Of a stretch of 61,664 nucleotides of DNA, positions 42,971-51,316 are shown in pieces (the first letter of the stretch is position 1; each line of letters begins with the position of its first letter). The stretch comes from Spirosoma profusum (lineage in GTDB: Bacteria > Bacteroidota > Bacteroidia > Cytophagales > Spirosomataceae), in assembly GCF_014699005.1 (NCBI RefSeq), contig NZ_JACWZY010000038.1:1-61664 (forward strand), written 5' to 3'. Both the position numbers and the translations under genes were made by a program. Below the pieces are notes generated by a model. The model saw only the letters and a program-made list of their open reading frames with translations, did not search any database and was not told where the DNA came from.

Positions 42971-42998
42971 AACAAGTGCCTTGCTTGTTCGATACAAG
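42971..42998. promoter_or_regulatory. Inverted repeats AACAAG/CTTGTT, candidate XRE operator
   Basis: Half-sites AACAAG (42971-42976), CTTGTT (42984-42989) and ACAAG (42994-42998) form two overlapping dyads between the XRE gene and the peptide gene. A possible -7 element, TAACTTTA, is at 43032-43039, about 40 bp before the peptide start. Both are inferred from pattern alone. Confidence 0.45.
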
Positions 42999-43077
42999 TC
43001 CTGAATTGGCTAGTGATCAAATTGGGCACCGTAACTTTAGCCGAACAAAAACCAGAACGACTTAACCAATTCCAGTC

Positions 43078-43266
43078 ATGACAGCGATTCACTCAAACGA
43101 TATTCTCTTCGACGATTTTTCCATTCTCAAGGAATTGGTCGGACAACGGCAGCTTAACCTTTCCTCACCGACGACCGATTGCGATTGCATCGGATATACA
43201 GTTCCTGTAAGCGATGACAACCACGATACCAATCAAGTCGCCCCAACTGCTGGTCAGGCCGATTGA
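43078..43266 (+). CDS. Candidate RiPP precursor peptide, 62 aa
   Basis: A 62-aa peptide with a leader-like N-terminus (MTAIHSNDILFDDFSILKEL) and a C-terminal half containing the only two cysteines, in TDCDCIGYTVPVSDDN. Its last 53 bp overlap the start of a radical SAM/SPASM maturase gene on the same strand, so the two are translationally coupled. In radical-SAM RiPP systems a short peptide directly upstream of a SPASM protein is usually the substrate. The N-terminal half has the acidic, hydrophobic character expected of a leader bound by an RRE domain. I do not recognise its family. It may instead be a non-coding overlap, but the position and Cys motif make a precursor likely. Confidence 0.55.
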   Translation: MTAIHSNDILFDDFSILKELVGQRQLNLSSPTTDCDCIGYTVPVSDDNHDTNQVAPTAGQAD

Positions 43267-44548
43267 CGAAAAGCATTTCTACGTCGTCAATTGCTCATTT
43301 CCCAACTCGCTGAGGATTCTCAATCGGGCACAGTATAGGATACTGGCGGCTATCGACAACCAGACTCCTGTAGCAGCCCTTGGCGATAAACTCGCCATTG
43401 AAGCTGACGTTCTGGAGCAGTTTCTGGAAATTCTGTCCCAAACAGAAATAATTCAGTTTGACGACCAGTTTAGTAAACCACAAAAACCAGGCAGGCTTCA
43501 ATCGCTCAACTTCTGGGTCCATACCACTAATCGCTGTAACCTTTCGTGTGGCTACTGCTATATCTCCACGCTCAATAGCACAGGCGGGATGGTGGAGGCT
43601 ACGCAAAAGCAACTGCTTCACAAGCTGGTTCAAACGGTCACGCAGCGGAAGATTAGCCACATCAAGCTCAGACTGGCCGGAGGGGAGCCACTAAGCCAGT
43701 TTAAAGCATGGCAGGCTTTCATTCCCGAAGCGAAGCGTATTTTAAGCGAATTAGGGTGTTCCCTTGAGTTCTCCTTTATTACCAACCTGACAATTTTAAC
43801 CGACGAAATTCTTGCGTTTTCCAAAGAGTATCGGATCGGTTATGGCGTTTCGCTGGATGGATTGGACGCCGACCACGATGCGACCCGAAAATTCCGCTCA
43901 GGGGCAGGGAGCTTCCATATGATTGACCGGAATCTCAGGACCCTGTTGCAGCATCATATTCCCGTATCGACCAATACGGTTATCACCAACGCTAATCTGG
44001 CAGGGCTACCCCATTTGACTCGCTATCTGATCGACTTGGATATTCCATTTCGGTATTCGATTGTGAAAGGCCAGGCTATTGACGCGGAACTCCTGGAAAC
44101 GCATCTATCCGAATCCTATGCGTTGATGAAAGACGCCATTCAGGAGGGCTGGTCTTTTTCCCGCCGTCATCAATTCTGTGATCTTAAGCCCAATGAGCTG
44201 GGCTTTCAGACCTGTGCATCAGGCTTTTCCGGCGGAGCGATTTATGTGGATGGGACTGTCAACTACTGTCATGTTCACTTTGGCGACCCGACGCAGCTAG
44301 CCCATACCATTTTTGACGATACATTGGATTTGGTGGATATGATCGAGCAGGGCAGTCATTATGAGGATATGAAATCAACGGACTGCCAGTCTTGCCGCTA
44401 CAAAGCGGTCTGCACCAGTGGCTGTCCTGTCTACCGTCTGAACGGGAAAGATCCCCAGTGTAGCCTTTATCATCGGTTTATTCCCCTGATTTATGACCTG
44501 CAAGCCCGTGAACGGTTGAAATTGCTTCAGGATTACACGATGATATAA
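43214..44548 (+). CDS. Radical SAM/SPASM peptide-modifying enzyme
   Basis: 444 aa. Residues 1-95 look like a PqqD-type RRE that binds leader peptides (LLVRPIDEKHFYVVNCSFPN, LNRAQYRILAAID). The radical SAM core has Cys108, Cys112 and Cys115 (TNRCNLSCGYCYIS) and the GGEP motif (RLAGGEPLSQF). The C-terminal SPASM region has Cys in FQTCASGFSGG and NYCHVHFGDP, then CQSC, AVCTSGC and PQCSLYH, enough for two auxiliary Fe-S clusters. Such enzymes make carbon-carbon, thioether or epimerised links on ribosomal peptides, or activate sulfatases. No sulfatase is nearby and a small Cys peptide gene overlaps its start, which favours peptide maturation. The product is unknown. Confidence 0.9.
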   Translation: MTTTIPIKSPQLLVRPIDEKHFYVVNCSFPNSLRILNRAQYRILAAIDNQTPVAALGDKLAIEADVLEQFLEILSQTEIIQFDDQFSKPQKPGRLQSLNFWVHTTNRCNLSCGYCYISTLNSTGGMVEATQKQLLHKLVQTVTQRKISHIKLRLAGGEPLSQFKAWQAFIPEAKRILSELGCSLEFSFITNLTILTDEILAFSKEYRIGYGVSLDGLDADHDATRKFRSGAGSFHMIDRNLRTLLQHHIPVSTNTVITNANLAGLPHLTRYLIDLDIPFRYSIVKGQAIDAELLETHLSESYALMKDAIQEGWSFSRRHQFCDLKPNELGFQTCASGFSGGAIYVDGTVNYCHVHFGDPTQLAHTIFDDTLDLVDMIEQGSHYEDMKSTDCQSCRYKAVCTSGCPVYRLNGKDPQCSLYHRFIPLIYDLQARERLKLLQDYTMI

Positions 44549-44584
44549 CCTGTTTTAACTCGTTTCGAGCAAAGGTGGGTTCGC

Positions 44585-45085
44585 GTGTCAGTCACGATTT
44601 CAATCATCATTTCACTACTGGCGTTGTTGTTAACTTTTTATCAGTTACGTCTGCAACGGATTCACAACGAAAAATCGTTGAAACCACTTGGTCAGATTGA
44701 CCTGCCGGATCACAAAAAGAAGCTTGGCGTTCATATCCGCAATAACGGCTTGGGTCCGCTCATTATCGACCGGCTTAGCTTCACAAAGCGTGATAATATA
44801 TATTCCAGCATTGCAGACTGTCTTGACCTCGACCCGAAATCCTATATGCACATTTCAGCGAGTGATTTGGTCAAGCGCGTCATTTTACCGAACTCTCATC
44901 TGGCGGTATTCGAGAAGAATTTTGGTGAGCACGCCGACGAAGCTCATATCGACCATGTCCGAACGCAACTAAGCCCAATCACATTGAAAGTAGAAGGTCG
45001 TGATATTTACGATAACAGGATAGTTATCGAGCGAAGTTTTCAATGGTTTTCCCGATATATTCAGAATGAGACCGTTAAGCCATAA
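44585..45085 (+). CDS. Membrane-anchored protein of unknown function, 166 aa
   Basis: GTG start at 44585, 36 bp after the radical SAM gene, so it is probably in the same transcript. One N-terminal membrane segment (MSVTISIIISLLALLLTFYQ), then a soluble domain with beta-rich character (LGVHIRNNGLGPLIIDRLSF). The N-anchored, mostly cytoplasmic-looking domain has no recognised family. A role in handling or exporting the modified peptide is possible, but nothing shows it; it may be an unrelated defence protein. Confidence 0.55.
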   Translation: MSVTISIIISLLALLLTFYQLRLQRIHNEKSLKPLGQIDLPDHKKKLGVHIRNNGLGPLIIDRLSFTKRDNIYSSIADCLDLDPKSYMHISASDLVKRVILPNSHLAVFEKNFGEHADEAHIDHVRTQLSPITLKVEGRDIYDNRIVIERSFQWFSRYIQNETVKP

Positions 45086-45098
45086 AAGCTCTCCTCTA

Positions 45099-45686
45099 TT
45101 AAGACCGAACAAAGGCTCTTAACAGTTCATAATCGTGTTCATCGGCCGCTTTTAAGGCCGTAATATATTGTTTTCTGACAGTGCTGGCATTGGAAAGATC
45201 GTCGCTGCCCCAGCTAAAAGGTTCCTGATTCAACAGCTCCGTTAATAAGACGTCTGTAATCAGCCGCGCATGGCGGCCATTGCCGTTCGGAAATAAGTGT
45301 ATCCAGACCAAGCGATGATGAAACCGGAAGGCGATTTCATCCGGCGCATACGCTCCATAATCAATCCATGCTTTTGTATCGTTCAGCAACTGTCTGATTT
45401 CAATCGGAACGCGACTCCACGGAACGCCAATATTTTTATCGGATCGCCGGAAACTGCCCGTCCATCGCCAAACTTTATTGAACATTTTGTCGTGAAGCTG
45501 GCGGATGAAGTGCTCATCTAATATATCGGCCTTACGTCGGCGCGATAACCAGGCCAATGCCTCCTGAATATTCTCTTGCTCCCAACGATCCAGTTCGGCA
45601 CGGGTTGTTATATACTTGAGTTTTAAACCCTCTATCTCGTCTGGATTTAAGGGGGTGGCCCCTAATGGATAGTCAAACTGGTTCAT
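45099..45686 (-). CDS. Mobile mystery protein B (Fic-domain)
   Basis: 195 aa from ATG 45686, whose first bases overlap the upstream stop as ATGA. The Fic motif is present: HLFPNGNGRHAR (canonical H-P-F-x-x-G-N-G-R-x-x-R), with catalytic His130 and the phosphate-binding GNGR. The P of the consensus is Leu. Upstream, the family's LKLKYITTRAELDRWEQENI and the W-R-W-T-G-S-F-R-x-S segment that positions the target are clear. The pair with the gene below is the known mobile mystery A/B unit, a toxin-antitoxin-like module common on mobile elements. Fic enzymes transfer AMP or related groups to proteins; the target here is unknown. Confidence 0.9.
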   Translation of the reverse strand: MNQFDYPLGATPLNPDEIEGLKLKYITTRAELDRWEQENIQEALAWLSRRRKADILDEHFIRQLHDKMFNKVWRWTGSFRRSDKNIGVPWSRVPIEIRQLLNDTKAWIDYGAYAPDEIAFRFHHRLVWIHLFPNGNGRHARLITDVLLTELLNQEPFSWGSDDLSNASTVRKQYITALKAADEHDYELLRAFVRS

Positions 45687-46138
45687 TGATCCCAAAAATC
45701 CTTAGGGTTTTCCAGCAATATTTTTTGCACCAAATCGTCAAACGATTTCGCTTTCTCTTCGTTGGTAAGCTCTTGTTCTTCTAAACGCATGGTATGGTTT
45801 ACTTTTGCCATGCGCTTCATGGCAATCTTTCGAGCTTGTTCCCGAACCATATCCTCAAGGCTGTTCTTGGGAATAAACCCATACACAAACTGCATATCCA
45901 AGCCATCGGCAATTTTCTTGAGTGACGATAACTTAAGATCACCATCTATTTCAGCATGTTCTAAGCGGGAAATTCGCGACTGATTGATACCGACCCGTTT
46001 CGCCAATTGGTGCGCTGACATGCCCAAGGCTTCACGGATGGACTTAATCCAACCTGCGTCGGAATAGAGGGCAACGAACTGGCTTTTTATTCTCTTATCC
46101 AGTTGCTCTCTAATAAGTTTTTTGTCCCAATAAGTCAT
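45683..46138 (-). CDS. Mobile mystery protein A (HTH)
   Basis: 151 aa. A helix-turn-helix at about residues 32-90 (IREALGMSAHQLAKRVGINQ, SRISRLEHAEIDGDLKLSSL). The N-terminal helix YWDKKLIREQLDKRIKSQFV and the tail LEDMVREQARKIAMKRMAKV are family features. It precedes the Fic gene with an ATGA overlap, the antitoxin-first order. It presumably binds the inverted repeats just upstream (46175-46226) and represses the operon. Confidence 0.9.
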   Translation of the reverse strand: MTYWDKKLIREQLDKRIKSQFVALYSDAGWIKSIREALGMSAHQLAKRVGINQSRISRLEHAEIDGDLKLSSLKKIADGLDMQFVYGFIPKNSLEDMVREQARKIAMKRMAKVNHTMRLEEQELTNEEKAKSFDDLVQKILLENPKDFWDQ

Positions 46139-46174
46139 TTATGCCTTATATATCATTAATATTGCTTTATTTGA

Positions 46175-46226
46175 TGACAATTATAGCATAAAATAAGTTA
46201 TTGTCAATGCTATTTTTAGCATTGAC
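46175..46226. promoter_or_regulatory. Nested inverted repeats, candidate mobile mystery A operator
   Basis: TGACAAT (46175-46181) pairs with ATTGTCA (46200-46206), and GTCAATGCTA (46203-46212) pairs with TAGCATTGAC (46217-46226) across a TTTT loop. TAGCAT recurs at 46184. The three half-sites lie 37-88 bp upstream of the mobile mystery A start and would cover its promoter. Confidence 0.6.
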
Positions 46227-46413
46227 GTAGAATTCTAGCCAGTAGGATGTATATGTAATTTTGTGTGTTTGTTCATCTTATAATATTCCATTTATTTGTT
46301 TTACTGAGATGCTCCACCAATAGCTACCAGCACTTTATTAAGAGCGCCTTTAAGAAGTGAACTAGCATTATGGCTGTCGTATCTAATCCGGGGAACATGA
46401 AATATCTTTCACT

Positions 46414-48435
46414 ATGCTTTATTCTGAATTAGTACATCAAGTTAATAATGACGCTTCATTGCATGCACAACTAAAACGTCTGTATGAATTTTATCTACAA
46501 CAAGGAATGACTTTGTCAGCAGACACTGTTGAAAATGTCCTTGATCCATTGATTTGGCAACCATTAAACTTGGTAGCTTATGAATCTACAGAAAGTAGCT
46601 GGCTCATTCAGCCAAATGACTTGTTTGCCAATTATGTTTTAAATGCGAAGGTACCGGACTTTGCCGAACGACTACTCGTAGAACTGGCTGAGTTACGCCA
46701 AATCTATGAACAAGCCACAGAGCGCCCCAATGACTTATTTTCTACTAATATCATGCGATTGCATGATCGAATTTTAGAACTCATCTTAAAACACGTACAT
46801 GAGACAACAGGCTCCGATTTTAGTATATGGATAGATGAACTTGCAAATGAATCTAATCACCAAATTCAATTTGAATTTTTAGAAGCCTATTGTGAAGTTG
46901 CTGATCAATTACTTCTTTCTGGGCAATCTATTATCAATGCCTGTCGTCGTTTTTTATCTTGGCGAGATGGAGCAGCCGAAAGTAATGTTAACAAACTACT
47001 AGTTCGTTATGCTAGAAATGATTACGGAGCCGCGACTTCCCTGCTTCGTTCTATAATAGATAGTGACGACCGTTTCATTCAGAGTAGTCTATTAAGAGGC
47101 TTGCTTGAGGGCGATTCCGAGCAATGTTGGCCCGTGATTGAGGAGTTGTATCAGGAGTCAAAACACCAAGCATTTATTATGAATGCGCTACCTAGCCTTC
47201 CTATACCGGACTCGACAATAGGTTGGAAAGTTTTAAATTTACTGTTGTCTTATGATCGCATGGTTGAAGCAAATCGAATGACCATGCCATTCTCCTTAAC
47301 TCGTGTGGTAGATCGAGTTGAATTTATAGACACTGATTTCATACAAAAATGTTATGATGAGTTAAATGAGTTAGCACAAATTGAAGATCTGAAAATTGTA
47401 AAATACGTTTTAAGCGCGTTACGGGTTTCCGTTGAAAAGCATCCTCAACAATCAGTGAAGGTGCTTCTGGCCCTGCTTGTTAACCCCGTCATGACGCACG
47501 AGCATATAGGTAAGCTAAATTATCATCCCAGTTTTGACGATGTACTTCACTACGTAACAGATATTGATTTGGTATTTGAATTTTTTGAAGAGTATGCTCG
47601 TCGTTATGCCATTCATTTTAAGCACGACACGTTTCATTCTACGATTTATTCGTCCTATATGCGGCAGACTACGACTTCGGCTTTTAGAGAAAAGCTTCTA
47701 AATTGTTTAGTGCATGACGAAGGAGCAATACGCATGCTTGGTAATGGCATACTTGATTATTTCTACCATTATAATAATCCGTTTGAATTTCATCAAGATA
47801 TAAGCCAGTTGCCACCAATTATTCAATACAAGCTTTGGATGTCAATTCTTTTGCTCTACAGGAGGCCAAAAAGTACTATCCCGCTTGTTTTACCCTTGCT
47901 GAAAAGTAATGAGTCAATCGTTGCTGAAGCCCTTTTTTGTAAACTCGAAGAAATGACAGAATGCTACCACAACGAAGCGCTCCAAGTTGTTGAAGATTAC
48001 ATCGCCCAGCAAGCACCTGACGATACATATCTAGCGTCCGCGCTGACTCGCCTTAAATTACATTATGCAGAATTTTGTAGTCAATTAGACAAAAAAAGAG
48101 AGATACTAGAGTTTCATCCAGCAATTTGCCAAACAGCTATTTTTAACCGGTTCAATGAAATACATCGGTATAAATTGAATGAGCGAATGAACACAGTTAT
48201 GGAGGAAAGTGGCGGACTAATATCATTATTTAAGAAAGTTGTGTTGGCGAAAGGCGGTGGCTGGAAGCATAGTAAACGTGAAGAAATCAGCAAATTAGGC
48301 CAGTTTCAATCGTCATTTACGTGGCCTAGACTTCATCTGGTTGATCCTGAGAGATTTGACTTACAGCATCGGAGGAATCGTTCAGCAGACTGGACATCTG
48401 ATAAAACTGATTTTCTGGAATGGATAACCGAATAA
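46414..48435 (+). CDS. Helical-repeat protein, first gene of a nuclease pair
   Basis: 673 aa, almost entirely helical, with HEAT/ARM-like repeating pairs (LLRSIIDSDDRFIQSSLLRG, IVKYVLSALRVSVEKHPQQS, LLPLLKSNESIVAEALFCKL is similar in kind). No signal peptide, membrane segment or catalytic motif. The final 16 bp overlap the start of the next gene, which has a PD-(D/E)XK-type nuclease domain, so the pair is translationally coupled. Large helical-repeat proteins beside nucleases are typical of sensor or scaffold subunits in defence systems. I know of no described system matching this pair. Confidence 0.75.
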   Translation: MLYSELVHQVNNDASLHAQLKRLYEFYLQQGMTLSADTVENVLDPLIWQPLNLVAYESTESSWLIQPNDLFANYVLNAKVPDFAERLLVELAELRQIYEQATERPNDLFSTNIMRLHDRILELILKHVHETTGSDFSIWIDELANESNHQIQFEFLEAYCEVADQLLLSGQSIINACRRFLSWRDGAAESNVNKLLVRYARNDYGAATSLLRSIIDSDDRFIQSSLLRGLLEGDSEQCWPVIEELYQESKHQAFIMNALPSLPIPDSTIGWKVLNLLLSYDRMVEANRMTMPFSLTRVVDRVEFIDTDFIQKCYDELNELAQIEDLKIVKYVLSALRVSVEKHPQQSVKVLLALLVNPVMTHEHIGKLNYHPSFDDVLHYVTDIDLVFEFFEEYARRYAIHFKHDTFHSTIYSSYMRQTTTSAFREKLLNCLVHDEGAIRMLGNGILDYFYHYNNPFEFHQDISQLPPIIQYKLWMSILLLYRRPKSTIPLVLPLLKSNESIVAEALFCKLEEMTECYHNEALQVVEDYIAQQAPDDTYLASALTRLKLHYAEFCSQLDKKREILEFHPAICQTAIFNRFNEIHRYKLNERMNTVMEESGGLISLFKKVVLAKGGGWKHSKREEISKLGQFQSSFTWPRLHLVDPERFDLQHRRNRSADWTSDKTDFLEWITE

Positions 48436-50168
48436 TCATCCGAGAATATTTAGAAGGTCTCAAAGAAGATCAGGAGCTTGACGCCATCTTTCCTCTACTA
48501 TTAATGGCCAAAGGGTTCCGGCTTCTTGCTACCCCGGCACGCGCCAAAGGTCAATCTCAATACGGCAAAGATGTTGTAGCCATTGGCAAAGAAGGTGATA
48601 CTGTGTTTCGGTTTTATTTCGAGCTTAAGGGCGGCGCTGATCGACATATTGACCAACAAACCTATTTCAGTAACGATGGAATTCGGATGTCATTATTAGA
48701 AGCAAAGGATACCCCTTTTCGAGATGTAGGCGTACCTGCTTTTGATAAACTTCCTGTAAAGTATGTGTTGGTTCATAACGGTGAAATTAAAGAAAATATC
48801 AGACAGACGTTCGATGGTTTTATTGCACAGACGTTTCCTAACGGAAATTTTGAACGTTGGGATCTCAACTGGTTAACTGAGCAGTTTGACCTTTTTCTAT
48901 TCAACGAGCACTTAATACCTAATCAGGCAGATAGTCGTTTGTTCAGGCGGGTATTATTACTTATTGATACACCTGATTATAATTTGTCAGACTTCAAGGA
49001 ACTAGTTATAAACCTTCTTGGTCGTATGCCGATGCCTGATCAGAAAAGACAATTTAAATCAGCATGGGCTACCTTAGTTCTTTTAGCACAAATTGTTTGG
49101 CACAAATGCAGACAGAACAACAATCTCTATCCCGCGAAGGACGCATTGACGTTTCTACTATTATCTGCCTGGGCTTGGGTACTAAGAAACAAGTTAGAAA
49201 CAAAGACTAGGATTCTTAAAGAATTCCGACGGTTGGTCAGGTTGCATTTTGAGTTTCTTCGAGAATACATTCAAAAAACTGCCGAGATAGCAGCACTACC
49301 CGAAGGTTTATTCTCAGAAGGCGGTGGGCCGTTTGAGGCTATTGGTTATCCGCTTCGGAGTTTCGAGTACTTAGGGACACTTGCCTACTACTTTGAAGCA
49401 AGTCATTATTACCCGAATTTCGACAAATCTGTAGATAGTTCTCGAAAAGCACATCTAGAGCACTGGCACAAAAGCTATCTGACAAAATTGGTTAAAGCTA
49501 ATACGGCTTGTCATCGCCCAATTTTAGATGCTCATAGTATCCCTATCTTGGCTACAATTCTATACGTAATAAAATCTGAGGAGTTTACAGCAAATGACCG
49601 TAAGTTTTTGAATGATTTTCTATTCAAAAATCTTGAGTCTATAATCGTTATCAAGCGAGTAGCGGACCGCTTTCCGTCTTTATCATTACACTTGGATCCG
49701 CTCGTTGAATTTGTAGCTACAGGCAGCAGACCATTCAACTACTCTGATAGTTCGTCGCTTTTGCTGCCAATGCTATTAGAAATGATCGCTCATTTAAAGA
49801 GTGAAGCTGTTTGGAATATGATTCAGCCCGCAATTAAAGAGTACGATATCGATATGCAAGCTGCTTATCCACTTGTAAAAGAATATGATATTGAACAGTT
49901 ACTATTTGAACAGCACTTAGATGAGGAGTTTTTTGTAGAAACAAGTCTTGAATTTCCGCAAACCATCGAGGAATATACTGAAGTTATTAAAGAGAAGTAT
50001 GAGCAACCAATTGTTTACAGAACTGACCTTGCAGGATTTCCTTTCTTAAGAACGTTAGCCCATTTATATTATCATTCTGAGTTTTTTCCTGCAGACTGGC
50101 GTTCAATTATGGTTGAAGAAGGAATGTTACCCAGCACTCTACAAACCGGACAACCACTCGCTAGTTGA
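48420..50168 (+). CDS. PD-(D/E)XK-like nuclease protein, 582 aa
   Basis: Residues 20-85 have the Mrr-type restriction-nuclease pattern: helix FPLLLMAKGFRLLATPARAK, then GKDVVAI with Asp51, then FYFELKGG with Glu68 and Lys70, and a nearby D-R-H. This is the D...ExK catalytic core. The remaining 500 residues are helical and beta-mixed, with no other known domain (for example KSAWATLVLLAQIVWHKC and AHSIPILATILYVIKSEEF). It is coupled to the helical-repeat gene by a 16-bp overlap. Substrate is presumably DNA, possibly modified or foreign, with the partner as the sensor or scaffold. The function is inferred from domain type and setting. Confidence 0.75.
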   Translation: MDNRIIIREYLEGLKEDQELDAIFPLLLMAKGFRLLATPARAKGQSQYGKDVVAIGKEGDTVFRFYFELKGGADRHIDQQTYFSNDGIRMSLLEAKDTPFRDVGVPAFDKLPVKYVLVHNGEIKENIRQTFDGFIAQTFPNGNFERWDLNWLTEQFDLFLFNEHLIPNQADSRLFRRVLLLIDTPDYNLSDFKELVINLLGRMPMPDQKRQFKSAWATLVLLAQIVWHKCRQNNNLYPAKDALTFLLLSAWAWVLRNKLETKTRILKEFRRLVRLHFEFLREYIQKTAEIAALPEGLFSEGGGPFEAIGYPLRSFEYLGTLAYYFEASHYYPNFDKSVDSSRKAHLEHWHKSYLTKLVKANTACHRPILDAHSIPILATILYVIKSEEFTANDRKFLNDFLFKNLESIIVIKRVADRFPSLSLHLDPLVEFVATGSRPFNYSDSSSLLLPMLLEMIAHLKSEAVWNMIQPAIKEYDIDMQAAYPLVKEYDIEQLLFEQHLDEEFFVETSLEFPQTIEEYTEVIKEKYEQPIVYRTDLAGFPFLRTLAHLYYHSEFFPADWRSIMVEEGMLPSTLQTGQPLAS

Positions 50169-50217
50169 CATACATATCACTTCGCCAAGTCTGTATTGTA
50201 TGCTATCTTGCTTCACA

Positions 50218-51270
50218 ATGGCCCAGACATTACCCGATAATTATTATTCTCTGCTCGATGCGTTAAAGGCTGAAATCCGGCAAGCCCGTCTACGGGCGAC
50301 CCTTGCCGCCAACGCTGAATTGCTGCGCCTCTATTGGCACATCGGCAAAACCATCTTGAACCAGCAAGAGCAAGCTGGATGGGGCGCCAAGGTTATCGAC
50401 CGATTGGCGGCTGATTTACGGTCTGATTTTCCAGACATGCAGGGTTTGTCTCGACGCAACTTGTTGTATATGCGCAAGTTTGCCGAAGAATTTAGCGACC
50501 CTGATTTTGTGCAACGGCCCGTTGCACAATTGCCGTGGTCCCACTACGTGATTCTCATGGATAAGGTCAAACAATTAGATGACCGATTATTCTATATAGC
50601 CAAAGCTCTAGAACATGGTTGGTCTCGCGATGTCCTGAGCTTGCAAATTAAGTCTGGTCTGCATAAGCGTCAGGGAAAGGCTATTAGCAATTTCAAAAAT
50701 AGTCTACCAGCCCCACAGTCGGACTTAGCCCAACAATTAACCAAAGACCCTTATTTGTTCGATTTTTTGACCTTACGGCAGGACTATCAAGAAAGAGACC
50801 TAGAGGATGCGTTAACTAACCATATAACAAAATTTTTGCTGGAATTAGGGGCAGGATTTGCCTTTGTGGGTAAGCAGTATCATTTGGATGTCAGCAACCA
50901 AGATTTCTATCTGGATTTGCTCTTTTACCATCTGCGCTTGCGGTGCTACGTGGTCATTGACTTAAAGCGTGGAAGATTTGAACCTGAATATGCTGGTAAA
51001 CTCAACTTCTATCTGTCAGTTGTTGATGATCAACTAAAAACAGAAGCTGACCAACCCACCATCGGCCTATTAATTTGTCAGGATAAAGACAAAGTAATTG
51101 CCGAATACGCACTCAAAGATATACACAAGCCTATCGGTATCTCAGAATATAGGTTGACTGAAAATATTCCAACGGAATTTAAAGGCACGTTACCAACAAT
51201 TGAGGATTTAGAACGAGAGTTACAATTACCAAGTCGAATCAGTAGAGGGAAAAAGAAGAGCGACAATTAA
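50218..51270 (+). CDS. YhcG/DUF1016 family PDDEXK nuclease
   Basis: 350 aa from ATG 50218; the frame is open from 50113 but the family starts at MAQTLPDNYYSLLDALKAEI. N-terminal DUF1016 domain (LLRLYWHIGKTIL, LAADLRSDFPDMQGLSRRNL, LPWSHYVILMDK) and C-terminal nuclease domain with the signature VSNQDFYLDLLFYHLRLRCY, VVIDLKRGRFEPEYAGKLNF. These proteins are found widely in defence and restriction settings and on mobile elements. The family usually has E-L-K where this one has D-L-K. It stands 49 bp after the nuclease pair. Confidence 0.9.
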   Translation: MAQTLPDNYYSLLDALKAEIRQARLRATLAANAELLRLYWHIGKTILNQQEQAGWGAKVIDRLAADLRSDFPDMQGLSRRNLLYMRKFAEEFSDPDFVQRPVAQLPWSHYVILMDKVKQLDDRLFYIAKALEHGWSRDVLSLQIKSGLHKRQGKAISNFKNSLPAPQSDLAQQLTKDPYLFDFLTLRQDYQERDLEDALTNHITKFLLELGAGFAFVGKQYHLDVSNQDFYLDLLFYHLRLRCYVVIDLKRGRFEPEYAGKLNFYLSVVDDQLKTEADQPTIGLLICQDKDKVIAEYALKDIHKPIGISEYRLTENIPTEFKGTLPTIEDLERELQLPSRISRGKKKSDN

Positions 51271-51316
51271 AGGTTACAGTCACGTTGAAAGTGTAACGTT
51301 ACTGGCATACAGTTTA

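Noticed and set aside
44585..45085. Calling the 166-aa protein a RiPP transporter or protease
   Set aside because: It has one membrane segment and no transporter or protease motif.
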